Below are positions 7,856-13,821 of a DNA stretch of 21,624 nt, piece after piece. The number at the start of each line of letters is the position of its first letter. The stretch's first letter is position 1. The stretch is from IMG/VR virus record IMGVR_UViG_3300040801_004501, positions 1-21,624 of that record. One strand, given 5' to 3'. The notes below the pieces were generated by a model. The model worked only from the letters and a program-made list of their open reading frames with translations, ran no database searches and was not told where the DNA came from. The stretch is from a virus. The position numbers were made by a program, and so were the translations under genes.

Positions 7856-8081
7856 ACTGTTCGAAATACTGTTTGCAGATTCAGAAAATGCTCCCTGGAT
7901 CATGGGCTTGACTATTTTCATAGTTTGCGGCCTGATAATGCTCATACACTACATTGTAACTGCCCGCAACCAAATTAAACTTGATAAATTCGACCGTTCT
8001 CATAAGTCCATCCTCCATCCCCCGCCCGCCCGCCCCAAAGCGGGCAGGCAACGGGCTAAAACCAAATCAAATATCCGTTAA
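7848..8081 (+). CDS. Small single-membrane-span protein
   Basis: The 77-residue ORF overlaps the FISUMP gene by 8 bases. Residues about 17-37 (WIMGLTIFIVCGLIMLIHYIV) form one transmembrane helix, followed by a basic cytoplasmic-like tail. The last 20 or so residues (HPPPARPKAGRQRAK) are encoded by a GC-rich palindrome (8022-8050), unlike the rest of the gene, and may be an inserted extension. Together with the following two membrane proteins it forms a lysis-like cassette; a role as holin accessory or membrane anchor is inferred only. Confidence 0.55.
   Translation: MSKLFEILFADSENAPWIMGLTIFIVCGLIMLIHYIVTARNQIKLDKFDRSHKSILHPPPARPKAGRQRAKTKSNIR
8022..8050. repeat. REP-like GC-rich palindrome inside an ORF
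   Basis: CCGCCCGCCCGC pairs imperfectly (9 of 11 positions) with GCGGGCAGGCA across a CCCAAA loop. The surrounding DNA is AT-rich. It resembles REP-type palindromes scattered in Bacteroidota genomes. Confidence 0.55.
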
Positions 8082-8123
8082 TCCGTGGCATTCTCAAAAT
8101 ACATCCGTTAATCTCATTCATCA

Positions 8124-8408
8124 ATGACAAACAACGATTATCTCCAATTCAAAAAAGTACTCATCGGCTCTGTAATTGCTGTTATTCTAAGTGCTGGCAT
8201 GACCGCCCTTGCATTCTATTACTCAACTACAAACACACTAATCAACGTCAACAAAAGACTTGACCAACACGACCAGGCCATCCAGCTAAAACTCGAACGC
8301 AGAGAGTTTGACCGGTATTTATATGAATGCGAGAAAAGAGAATCTGCTATTGAAAAGAAGTTTGATGCCATTGATGAAAAATTAGATTGGTTAATAAAAC
8401 ACAAATAA
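8124..8408 (+). CDS. Membrane-anchored coiled-coil protein (lysis-like)
   Basis: The 94-residue protein has one N-terminal transmembrane helix (VLIGSVIAVILSAGMTALAFYY, about 12-33). A long charged coiled coil follows (INVNKRLDQHDQAIQLKLERREFDRYLYE and ESAIEKKFDAIDEKLDWLI). This inner-membrane anchor plus periplasmic coiled coil resembles i-spanins or XhlA-like proteins, and it sits just before a holin-like gene. An 11-base word, ATCCGTTAATC, occurs twice upstream (8073-8083 and 8103-8113). No partner o-spanin lipoprotein is visible. Confidence 0.5.
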   Translation: MTNNDYLQFKKVLIGSVIAVILSAGMTALAFYYSTTNTLINVNKRLDQHDQAIQLKLERREFDRYLYECEKRESAIEKKFDAIDEKLDWLIKHK

Positions 8409-8446
8409 AACCTTATAACTTTATAACCTTATAACCTTAAAACTTT
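8407..8446 (+). repeat. Short tandem repeat, 8-bp unit ATAACCTT
   Basis: Five octamers in tandem (AAAACCTT, ATAACTTT, ATAACCTT, ATAACCTT, AAAACTTT) fill the gap between the two membrane-protein genes and end 6 bases before the ATG at 8453. Confidence 0.85.
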
Positions 8447-8452
8447 AATACT

Positions 8453-8731
8453 ATGGAATTTACTGAAATCTTTGCTTCTGTTGCAGCGCTAAGTGCCGCC
8501 GTTATTTCTTTAACTCAGTTCCTTAAAATCAGGTTTAACCTTAAAGACTTGATTGCCCAACTTTTGAGCATCTTGATTGCTTTCGGGTTCTCATTCCTGG
8601 GCTGGTGGCTTGAACTTGGTATGTTCGTTGACTTGACTGTCTTCGAAGTAATTTTTACTGCCCTGTCGGTTGCTTTTTTCAACAATGGTTTGTTCAAATT
8701 CGGGAAGAATCTATTTCAATTCAGAGTTTGA
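8453..8731 (+). CDS. Holin-like membrane protein
   Basis: The 92-residue product is mostly hydrophobic with about three membrane segments: 5-24 (EIFASVAALSAAVISLTQFL), 31-52 (KDLIAQLLSILIAFGFSFLGWW) and 58-80 (FVDLTVFEVIFTALSVAFFNNGL). A short basic C-terminus, KFGKNLFQFRV, follows. Size and topology fit a phage holin, which would form lesions in the inner membrane. No endolysin gene is recognisable nearby or elsewhere in the window, so the lysis role is incomplete. The next ORF starts at 8733, just after the stop. Confidence 0.55.
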   Translation: MEFTEIFASVAALSAAVISLTQFLKIRFNLKDLIAQLLSILIAFGFSFLGWWLELGMFVDLTVFEVIFTALSVAFFNNGLFKFGKNLFQFRV

Positions 8732-8732
8732 T

Positions 8733-8903
8733 ATGAATGATTCTATTGTTATCAAAATTAACACCGTCAAATATAGCGGAAGATATATTGCATCTATTGA
8801 TGTAAATCATGAACGTAGATTTGACATTAACCGTCCTTGCCCCCATCAATTGAAATTAGCTGTTCGTCAGGCTGTTTCAAGTTTATCTGAATTTCGTTCT
8901 TAA
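8733..8903 (+). CDS. Small hypothetical protein after holin
   Basis: The 56-residue ORF begins 1 base past the holin-like stop (TGATATG junction). Its product is soluble and basic-charged with alternating hydrophobics (SIVIKINTVKYSGRYIASIDVNHERRF) and no membrane span. The tight junction supports coding. No family is recognised. Confidence 0.45.
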   Translation: MNDSIVIKINTVKYSGRYIASIDVNHERRFDINRPCPHQLKLAVRQAVSSLSEFRS

Positions 8904-8916
8904 TATCTTGTAGCCT

Positions 8917-9036
8917 ATGAGTCCCTATTCTTTTCCAGGCATTAGCCTGTCTTGTTCTGTTATCCGGTTAGCCAATTTGCCTTTAGCGCTAATCGAATCT
9001 TTTGTATGCTCTGCTTTTAATATTTATCCTTTTTAG
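8917..9036 (+). CDS. Possible tiny hydrophobic ORF
   Basis: A 39-codon ATG frame (MSPYSFPGISLSCSVIRLAN...) continues in the same direction 13 bases after the preceding stop. It is hydrophobic in the middle but has no recognisable family, and it may be chance. It is the only candidate in this gap. Confidence 0.2.
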   Translation: MSPYSFPGISLSCSVIRLANLPLALIESFVCSAFNIYPF

Positions 9037-9054
9037 CTTAAATCACGTTCAAGA

Positions 9055-9291
9055 GTGAAAAATATAGCTGTTGCCCGGCAGTGCTTTCAGTATTGCAGCT
9101 TGAAATTTACTAAAGCTTCGTTGGCGCTGATTGGTTCTAAGCATTTACGTGATCATTCTACTGTGTTGCATTCTTTTAAAGCAATTCAAAATTTAATTGA
9201 TTGCCAGGATAAAGATTATTACCCCTTGATTTTGCAGGTTTTATGTGATATTAATGATCATTGCTATGCAAACAAATCTTTAGCTTGCTAA
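9055..9291 (+). CDS. Small hypothetical Cys-containing protein
   Basis: A 78-codon frame from GTG at 9055 encodes a predicted helical product with five cysteines (RQCFQYCSL, LIDCQDKDYYPLILQVLCDINDHCY, SLAC). The start is uncertain as no ATG lies near it. Composition resembles the real genes to the left more than the C-rich DNA to the right, so it may be the last gene of the late operon. No family is recognised. Confidence 0.35.
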   Translation: MKNIAVARQCFQYCSLKFTKASLALIGSKHLRDHSTVLHSFKAIQNLIDCQDKDYYPLILQVLCDINDHCYANKSLAC

Positions 9292-9373
9292 AATCATTGA
9301 CCTTTTTCTTTTTCTTAGTAGAGAATCATGATGTTTATCTGAATTTCCCTTCCCGCTTTCCGCTATATCTTTT

Positions 9374-9437
9374 TTATTATTGTTAATTTTCAACGGTATA
9401 AAAAAGGATGCCGCTGCAATCGGGTCTATCTTGCTAA
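9374..9437 (-). repeat. Diverged repeat family, copy 1
   Basis: On the minus strand it reads TTAGCAAGATAGA...ATACCGTTGAAAATTAAC, then AATAATAAA. Copies 2 and 3 (10708-10764, 10783-10833) share the ATACC[GA]TT[GA]AAAAT[TG]AAC core or the TTAGCAAGAT end. Here it lies inside a minus-strand frame (9280-9531), reading FIPLKINNNKKD. Confidence 0.5.
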
Positions 9438-9484
9438 CTTTTTCAAGTATCTGATATTTCCTAAATACATCTCTTAGCAATCCC

Positions 9485-9547
9485 GGGTGAACTGTGGCTG
9501 TAAGGCCAGCGGTCAAAGCCCCGCCGGACAACAGCCACTTGTCACCC
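9485..9547. other. Large imperfect hairpin
   Basis: The 17-base arms GGGTGAACTGTGGCTGT and ACAGCCACTTGTCACCC pair at 14 positions with a 3-base internal bulge. They enclose 29 bases that can form an inner GCGG/CCGC stem. No T-run follows, so it is not an obvious terminator. Confidence 0.65.
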
Positions 9548-9740
9548 TTGTAGGTATATAATTGCTTTTATGACAAAACATAATTTGCAGACTTTGCAGA
9601 CTTTGCAATTCCATTTAATAAACATCCAGCACGGCAGCGTTTGTCCTATCCGGTTTTTTGCCGGAGCAAAAAATCCGTTAGGCCAAACCCAGCCTATCCG
9701 ACACAGTATCCTGCCTCTGCGATTCGCATCTATACGCCCA

Positions 9741-9806
9741 GCTTTAGCCAGCAACAGCAAAAGCAACGGGACTGACGTCCCGGGTTTTGCTCTGCTGTCT
9801 TAAAGC
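9741..9806. other. Rod-like multi-stem hairpin
   Basis: Nested pairings GCTTTA/TAAAGC, CAGCA/TGCTG, AGCAAAA/TTTTGCT and CGGGAC/GTCCCG stack around a TGAC loop with small internal bulges. The shape recalls a structured RNA or a folded single-strand site. No terminator T-run. Confidence 0.65.
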
Positions 9807-9898
9807 AGGGCAGCCAGCTTTTGTTTTTCATTGACACGTTATATTTTACTACGCTCGAAGAGCAAAAGACAGGAACCATCCGTGCATAGTCCCGCCCT

Positions 9899-10206
9899 GT
9901 CATGGTTTTTGTACCCAACCCTATTTCATGCCTACCCTATAAAAGCCGCTGATGCTTCCAAAGCAAAGCAACAGCCGCTTTTCCCAACCCTAATTCAGCC
10001 CCGACAAACAAAAACACACGCCAGGGCTTTCTGCCGTTCTCTTAGCTATCTTTCCCGACGCACATAGTTTGTCATGGTTTTTGTACCAGCCCTGACCTGC
10101 CCGCAACAGCCAAAAAGCAGCTTGTCCTCGCTCCTAAGTCGTCTGCGGTAAGCAGCTTTTTGGCTTTCCCGACCCCTTTCCCAACCCACAACAAAAACAC
10201 ACGCCA
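9899..10206. repeat. Degenerate tandem duplication, period about 172-183 bp
   Basis: GTCATGGTTTTTGTACC occurs exactly at 9899-9915 and 10071-10087. ACAAAAACACACGCCA occurs exactly at 10008-10023 and 10191-10206. CCAACCC and CTTTCCCGAC words also recur. The stretch between the anchors is only weakly alike, so the duplication is old or built from small modules. Confidence 0.65.
10109..10164. other. Large hairpin
   Basis: GCCAAAAAGCAGCTT pairs with AAGCAGCTTTTTGGC over 14 of 15 positions (one A-A mismatch) with a 26-base loop. It lies inside the second unit of the tandem duplication. Confidence 0.65.
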
Positions 10207-10516
10207 AACCGCCAACGCTCAGTGCAAATCGAAACGATCAAAACCCAAATGCACAAATCCTGTCAAAACCCAGGTTTGTACTTCCCCATCTATCCCGCCC
10301 TCAATACCACTTTGTTTATACTCCTTACATGTAAATAATGTAAAAGAAATGTTATCCAGGTTATCCAGATGACTAAATGACCTACTTCCAGACTTAAGGA
10401 AGATGATTGCATTTCGTTTTCGTTATCCCGTAACTTGAACCGCCGCTGCCCAAGGTGGCTTATGTGCTGCATTTATTTCTGAATCGTTATTTTAATTTGC
10501 CTGGTGATTATTGTTT

Positions 10517-10696
10517 TTATCCAATGCAGCACAACACCACTGCGTGCAGCTCTATAACTTTTTGATACATCCTTTTTAAAGACATCCCATTGATGTGTGA
10601 TAAATGAAATAAATCATTAGGCAAATATAGGCCAGCATATAAAATCGTCAAGAACGTTCTACCTGTATACTTATCAGGGTGTTCTAACTTTGTCAT
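10517..10696 (-). CDS. Possible small minus-strand protein
   Basis: A 59-codon frame (ATG at 10694-10696, stop at 10517-10519) encodes MTKLEHPDKYTGRTFLTILY ... GMSLKRMYQKVIELHAVVLC. Unlike other frames in this island it has a balanced composition and a plausible hydrophobic core. It lies just downstream, on the same strand, of repeat copies 2 and 3, which could hold its promoter or be remnants of a neighbouring gene. No family is recognised. Confidence 0.35.
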   Translation of the reverse strand: MTKLEHPDKYTGRTFLTILYAGLYLPNDLFHLSHINGMSLKRMYQKVIELHAVVLCCIG

Positions 10697-10707
10697 AAAT
10701 ATTTTTA

Positions 10708-10764
10708 TTTATTATTGTTCATTTTTAATGGTATAAAAATATTTATTCGCTCCTAAACCGATGC
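10708..10764 (-). repeat. Diverged repeat family, copy 2
   Basis: The minus strand reads ATACCATTAAAAATGAAC then AATAATAAA, differing from copy 1 at three positions in the core. It ends about 12 bases before the ATG of the minus-strand ORF at 10696. Confidence 0.5.
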
Positions 10765-10782
10765 AAAAAAATTTTGATTCAT

Positions 10783-10833
10783 AGTTTATTTTTTACGGGT
10801 ATAAAATTTTATTTGCATCTCTCATCTTGCTAA
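10783..10833 (-). repeat. Diverged repeat family, copy 3
   Basis: The minus strand reads TTAGCAAGATGAGAGATGCA, then TTTTATACCCGTAAAAAATA. It shares the TTAGCAAGAT-AGA and TATACC/AAAAAT parts of copy 1. It lies about 20 bases from copy 2. Confidence 0.45.
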
Positions 10834-10918
10834 TAGCAATTTTTCTTGACTATTTTATCTGCTTGGCTCAGGATGTTGCCTAAGATTTAATTTCATTATA
10901 CTTCTATTTATTATAGTA

Positions 10919-10942
10919 TGCGGCGAGCGCAAGTGAGCCGCA
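10919..10942. other. Short hairpin upstream of the tiny-ORF cluster
   Basis: TGCGGC and GCCGCA pair perfectly around GAGCGCAAGTGA, 43 bases before the ATG at 10986. It is a GC-rich island in AT-rich DNA and may be a REP-like remnant or a leader structure. Confidence 0.45.
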
Positions 10943-10985
10943 GAAATAAAGTTAATCAGTATTCTTTTACTTAAATCAAATCATT

Positions 10986-11177
10986 ATGGAAACTTTACAA
11001 ATCCCAGCTTCTCAAATTGCAGACATTCTTTTTTCTATGCATTGGGTTATTTCGCCCTATTATGATGCTGACCCCTTCTTTGCGGATCATCCGCACATAA
11101 AAGAGTTAGCCGAAAACTACAATCGGCTGCTTAATTTATTCTCCCAGGCTTATAATCACACGCTTAAACCTTTCTAA
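10986..11177 (+). CDS. Small hypothetical protein
   Basis: The 63-residue ORF starts with ATG after an AT-rich leader. The sequence (ETLQIPASQIADILFSMHWV ... HIKELAENYNRLLNLFSQAY) looks like a compact helical protein with no membrane span. It is the first of four tiny same-strand ORFs that end at the terminator at 11821-11851 and converge with the integrase gene. No family is recognised. Confidence 0.5.
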   Translation: METLQIPASQIADILFSMHWVISPYYDADPFFADHPHIKELAENYNRLLNLFSQAYNHTLKPF

Positions 11178-11184
11178 TTAATCA

Positions 11185-11206
11185 GGCGCCCGGGAAACTG
11201 GGCGCC
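11185..11206 (+). promoter_or_regulatory. GC-rich hairpin between tiny ORFs
   Basis: GGCGCCC and GGGCGCC form a perfect 7-bp stem with loop GGGAAACT. It is followed by ATAAAA, six C and five T, directly before the ATG at 11224. It may be a weak terminator/attenuator or a translation-control hairpin. Confidence 0.5.
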
Positions 11207-11223
11207 ATAAAACCCCCCTTTTT

Positions 11224-11418
11224 ATGTGTGACACTTGCAACAAAAAACAACAGGAAATCAACAGGCTGCGGGCTATAGTCAGCGACCTGAGCATCAGAGT
11301 TGACGATGCTATGAACTATCTTAAATCCCGCCCCCGTCGCGATAATTATGCGATGGTCAAACTGCCGGATTTATTTGATTGTCTGGGTTATGATTCATAC
11401 GGCTTTGAAAAGGAGTAG
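11224..11418 (+). CDS. Small CxxC coiled-coil protein
   Basis: The 64-residue product begins MCDTCNKKQQEINRLRAIVS, a CxxC pair leading into a coiled coil, and ends in an acidic-aromatic tail (DLFDCLGYDSYGFEKE). A lone CxxC could bind zinc as a dimer. The next ORF starts 2 bases after its stop. A minus-strand frame (11388-11711) crosses this area but looks like a shadow. Confidence 0.5.
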   Translation: MCDTCNKKQQEINRLRAIVSDLSIRVDDAMNYLKSRPRRDNYAMVKLPDLFDCLGYDSYGFEKE

Positions 11419-11420
11419 CC

Positions 11421-11576
11421 ATGTACACAGCCAAAGTCATAAACCTGCAAACCGGTGCCGTCTGGTGCCGGAATTTTGAAACCTACCGCGAAGCAATGTT
11501 TTATTTGAATCGCTTCAACCTGCCTGGTATTTATAAAACATACCTTTTTAATTCTATTGACGTAGCATCTTATTAA
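11421..11576 (+). CDS. Small hypothetical protein with SD-like start
   Basis: A 51-residue ORF that starts with ATG at 11421, about 6 bases after AAGGAG, one of the few Shine-Dalgarno-like sequences in the window. The product (MYTAKVINLQTGAVWCRNFE ... AMFYLNRFNLPGIYKTYLF) looks like a small alpha-beta fold. No family is recognised. Confidence 0.45.
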   Translation: MYTAKVINLQTGAVWCRNFETYREAMFYLNRFNLPGIYKTYLFNSIDVASY

Positions 11577-11582
11577 TTTTTT

Positions 11583-11762
11583 ATGCCGAAAACATTTAGT
11601 CACTACTGGCCTTACCTGCTCAAATTCGGGCAGGTATGGCTTTATCATTCGCACTATCGTTCTAAATCCGAAGCAGACAAACAAGCTTCTGAATTGCCTG
11701 GTCAAACTCACATTGTCAAACTTGATAACTTTTTTATTCTTTACACAAAATCACCCGAATAG
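11583..11762 (+). CDS. Small hypothetical protein
   Basis: A 59-residue ORF that begins 6 bases after the preceding stop. Its product (MPKTFSHYWPYLLKFGQVWL ... SEADKQASELPG ... FILYTKSPE) has the same general look as the previous ORF: a strand, a helix with an aligned Ser/Glu-Ala pattern, and a strand. The two may be paralogues of a minimal fold. It is the last ORF before the terminator. Confidence 0.45.
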   Translation: MPKTFSHYWPYLLKFGQVWLYHSHYRSKSEADKQASELPGQTHIVKLDNFFILYTKSPE

Positions 11763-11820
11763 ATCTATTATCCAGCTTATAATCTGAACAAAAAACACAA
11801 TGATTATAATAATCACGCCC

Positions 11821-11851
11821 AGCGCCAAGTTCGTTTTCTGGCGCTTTTTTT
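11821..11851 (+). terminator. Intrinsic terminator of the tiny-ORF cluster
   Basis: AGCGCCA and TGGCGCT pair perfectly around an 11-base loop and run directly into T7. It serves the + strand and lies between convergent transcription units, so it should shield the integrase gene. Confidence 0.8.
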
Positions 11852-11868
11852 GTCCCCGGTAATATGGT

Positions 11869-13089
11869 TCATATTCGCATTTTTGCATTTAACACTGGTT
11901 TGTTTTCCTGCAATCCAAGACTTTTCAAATATATCATTGTAGTTTGTAAATCTGAATGTCTTAATTGTCGCATCACTGCATAAGGATCTAGGATTTCATT
12001 ATACAATTCTATTACTCCTGTGTGCTTCCATGAATATATTGTTTTGTTTTGCGGTATTCCCAATTCTCGCAAATATTTTCTATGTTTATCTGTGATCCTA
12101 TCAGCTTTCTTTATCAACCTCTGACCTGGTTTTAATCCATAACTAAATATATAATAATCCCCTGGATATTGTTCTAACTCCATACTCCTCAATTCTTCAG
12201 CAAACGCTTCTGTTACTGACACCGATTCTTGACGCCTGTTTTTTGCATTTCCATATGCAACCATGATAACACGTTCATCCAGCCTGATGTCTTGCACTTT
12301 CAGCCTAAGAATTTCAGTTCTTCTCAAAAGACCATAATACATAAATTGTATAAACCGGTATAGGTTCAGGTCCTTCTCTTTTATTAATGCTGCCAGCAGT
12401 ACCCTTTCATTTCCTGTAAACGCTATGTTTTTCCCAATGTCTCTTTTTTGCTGCTTTATCCCTAACCAAACGTTTATTTTAAGCTGCCCCCGATCTTTGA
12501 TAATATTTGTCAATGTGATCATCATTGATAAATGTTTATTGTGCGTTGCTCCTCCATATCCTGCCCTTAATTTTTCATCCAGGTATCGCCTTGCCATGTT
12601 TTGAGTAAAGTTTTCCGGGTATATGTATTCCAATCCATTTTTTATCATCCATACTTTAAACACCTTAAATACATCTATATATGTGCGGGTACTTTCTGGC
12701 CTTAGCGTTTTTCTCCTTAGTTCGATAATTTCTTCAAGGCATTCCAGCAATGTCAACACCGGCTGTTCAGTGTGCTTTGTTTCTGGATTCCATCCTTCAT
12801 TTAATAGTTCCTCAATTGCATCCCGTAGTCCTTTTGCTTCTACCAAACGCTGTTTTTTCGTTTTGAACCTATTGATGTCACCCCTTATCTGATATTGCTT
12901 CCCCTCATATCTAAAGGCAACCATCCAGGCTTTTTTGATGTCATAATTATAGTGGTATATTTTTGGCTGAGTATATTTCATCAGATTGAGATTCTGATTG
13001 AATCGTTTTTTATTTTGCTTCTTTTCAGTCAAATACGATTCTACTGTGCGGACGAAGGGACTCCGCATTTCCTTTTTATCAGTCCTCAT
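11869..13089 (-). CDS. int: Tyrosine recombinase (phage integrase)
   Basis: The 406-residue product has an N-terminal arm-binding part (YTQPKIYHYNYDIKKAWMVAF), a SAM-like core-binding part (about 112-215) and a catalytic domain. Visible residues are R256 in YYGLLRRTE, K283 in YGNAKNRR, the YSWKHTG box (352-358), R377-H378 in LRHSD, and nucleophile Y387 in MIYLKSLG. In the YSWKHT box, Tyr and Lys take the places of the usual His and Arg of HxxRHT, as in some Bacteroidetes integrases. A second ATG at 12981 (MKYTQPKIYH) gives 370 residues and may be the true start. It would integrate and excise the element; no attP could be identified by eye. The repressor gene lies 54 bases upstream on the same strand. 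Confidence 0.9.
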   Translation of the reverse strand: MRTDKKEMRSPFVRTVESYLTEKKQNKKRFNQNLNLMKYTQPKIYHYNYDIKKAWMVAFRYEGKQYQIRGDINRFKTKKQRLVEAKGLRDAIEELLNEGWNPETKHTEQPVLTLLECLEEIIELRRKTLRPESTRTYIDVFKVFKVWMIKNGLEYIYPENFTQNMARRYLDEKLRAGYGGATHNKHLSMMITLTNIIKDRGQLKINVWLGIKQQKRDIGKNIAFTGNERVLLAALIKEKDLNLYRFIQFMYYGLLRRTEILRLKVQDIRLDERVIMVAYGNAKNRRQESVSVTEAFAEELRSMELEQYPGDYYIFSYGLKPGQRLIKKADRITDKHRKYLRELGIPQNKTIYSWKHTGVIELYNEILDPYAVMRQLRHSDLQTTMIYLKSLGLQENKPVLNAKMRI

Positions 13090-13143
13090 TTCCCTGATAA
13101 TATTTGTTTTATGTTTTAGCTTTTATTGTTTTTCTCGTTGGTT

Positions 13144-13476
13144 TTATTCGTTCTGATTGAACTTTTGATTGAACAATTCTTTCATCCATTTTACCTGCTC
13201 TTTCAATGTTTCAATGTGTTCCTGCATTGCCCTTACATGTGCTTTACATCCTTCACCCTCATTTTCTTCCTGGTTTCTTTCTTCCTGTCCTAACAAAACT
13301 TCCATTGAGATTTCCAATTCTTTGCTGATAATCTTCAATGCATCTACTTTCAACGTGCCTTTTTTCACTGCTTTGTCATAGCCGGCATAGGTCATTCCCA
13401 ACATTTCCATTAATTCACTCTTCTGCAAGCCCTTCCTTCTTAATGCATTGTTGATCACATTCTCTAAAGGTGTCAT
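13144..13476 (-). CDS. XRE-type helix-turn-helix repressor
   Basis: The 110-residue protein opens with a Cro/cI-type HTH: NVINNALRRKGLQKSELMEM, then LGMTYAGYDKAVKKGTLKVD, then LKIISKELEISMEVLLG. An acidic linker and a coiled coil (HVRAMQEHIETLKEQVKWMK) follow, suggesting dimerisation. There is no peptidase domain, so induction would need a route other than RecA-stimulated self-cleavage. It is divergent from the early operon and upstream of the integrase, the usual place of a lysogeny regulator. TGTTAC words begin at its start codon and repeat through the control region, making them candidate operators. Confidence 0.8.
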   Translation of the reverse strand: MTPLENVINNALRRKGLQKSELMEMLGMTYAGYDKAVKKGTLKVDALKIISKELEISMEVLLGQEERNQEENEGEGCKAHVRAMQEHIETLKEQVKWMKELFNQKFNQNE

Positions 13477-13605
13477 GTTACTTTTTTTTCATTGTTAGTA
13501 ACTTGTTAATATTTTATTGTTACTTTTGTATTATTATTTGTTACTTTTGTTTATATTTGCTTATTGTTTGTTACCGCAAAGATAATCATTTAATACCTTA
13601 TCTAT
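13477..13605. promoter_or_regulatory. Divergent early/repressor control region with repeated TGTTA boxes
   Basis: TGTTACTTTTGT occurs exactly at 13518-13529 and 13539-13550, that is, 21 bp apart. Related words start at 13476 (TGTTACTTTTTT), 13493 (TGTTAG), 13504 (TGTTAA) and 13569 (TGTTAC). The boxes contain TACTTTTG, matching the Bacteroidota -7 consensus TAnnTTTG on the + strand (13521-13528, 13542-13549). On the - strand, 13577-13584 reads TATCTTTG, a perfect -7 match for repressor transcription. Operators and promoters probably overlap here. Confidence 0.65.
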
Positions 13606-13821
13606 ATGACATTTAAAATTTATTCTTCGGAAATGGTACCAGAAAAAATAACAGCACTTAGAATGTTGTCCAGGTTAGAACCTGGTCAGGCATTCAATGT
13701 GCCGGCTGAAAGAATTCAGACTTTCAGAAACCGTATATCTATTTTAAATAAAATTCACGGGCATCTTTACAGGTCTGCCCGCATTTCAGATAATGAATTC
13801 GCTATAATCCGGGAGCAATGA
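13606..13821 (+). CDS. First early-operon protein, small, basic
   Basis: The 71-residue ORF starts about 57 bases after the -7 box at 13542. The product (KIYSSEMVPEKITALRMLSR ... VPAERIQTFRNRISILNKIH) is charged and helical with Arg/Lys at regular positions, suggesting a nucleic-acid-binding protein. Being first behind the repressor-controlled promoter it could be a Cro-, antirepressor- or excision-like regulator, but no HTH is clear. It overlaps the next ORF by 4 bases (ATGA). Confidence 0.55.
   Translation: MTFKIYSSEMVPEKITALRMLSRLEPGQAFNVPAERIQTFRNRISILNKIHGHLYRSARISDNEFAIIREQ

Larger units (their letters stand above)
9292..10516. other. Largely non-coding, C-rich, hairpin-rich island
   Basis: About 1.2 kb without a convincing gene. 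Several 60-80 codon frames exist on both strands, but they encode Pro/Ser/Arg-rich low-complexity sequence without family resemblance. The top strand is unusually rich in C. It contains three large imperfect hairpins (9485-9547, 9741-9806, 10109-10164), a small perfect hairpin (TTTTTTGC-CGGA-GCAAAAAA at about 9653-9673), a degenerate tandem duplication and a conserved word in three copies. Possible roles: structured RNA, origin, packaging site or module junction. Confidence 0.6.

Noticed and set aside
9280-9531. 83-codon minus-strand frame (MSGGALTAGLTATV...)
   Set aside because: Its first part is one arm of the hairpin 9485-9547 and no family is recognisable. Kept only as the context of repeat copy 1.
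9485-10164. Integron attC-site array
   Set aside because: The stems are attC-like in size, but I could not find matching RYYYAAC/GTTRRRY boxes or cassette ORFs between them.
9570-10372. Three + strand frames of 70-78 codons
   Set aside because: Low-complexity Pro/Ser/Arg/Gln content across hairpins and repeats, no start or operon context.
9292-10980. tRNA genes
   Set aside because: No cloverleaf with T-loop consensus was seen in the hairpins.
11388-11711. 107-codon minus-strand frame opposite the tiny ORFs
   Set aside because: It runs antisense to three coupled + strand ORFs with better starts and spacing; treated as a shadow.
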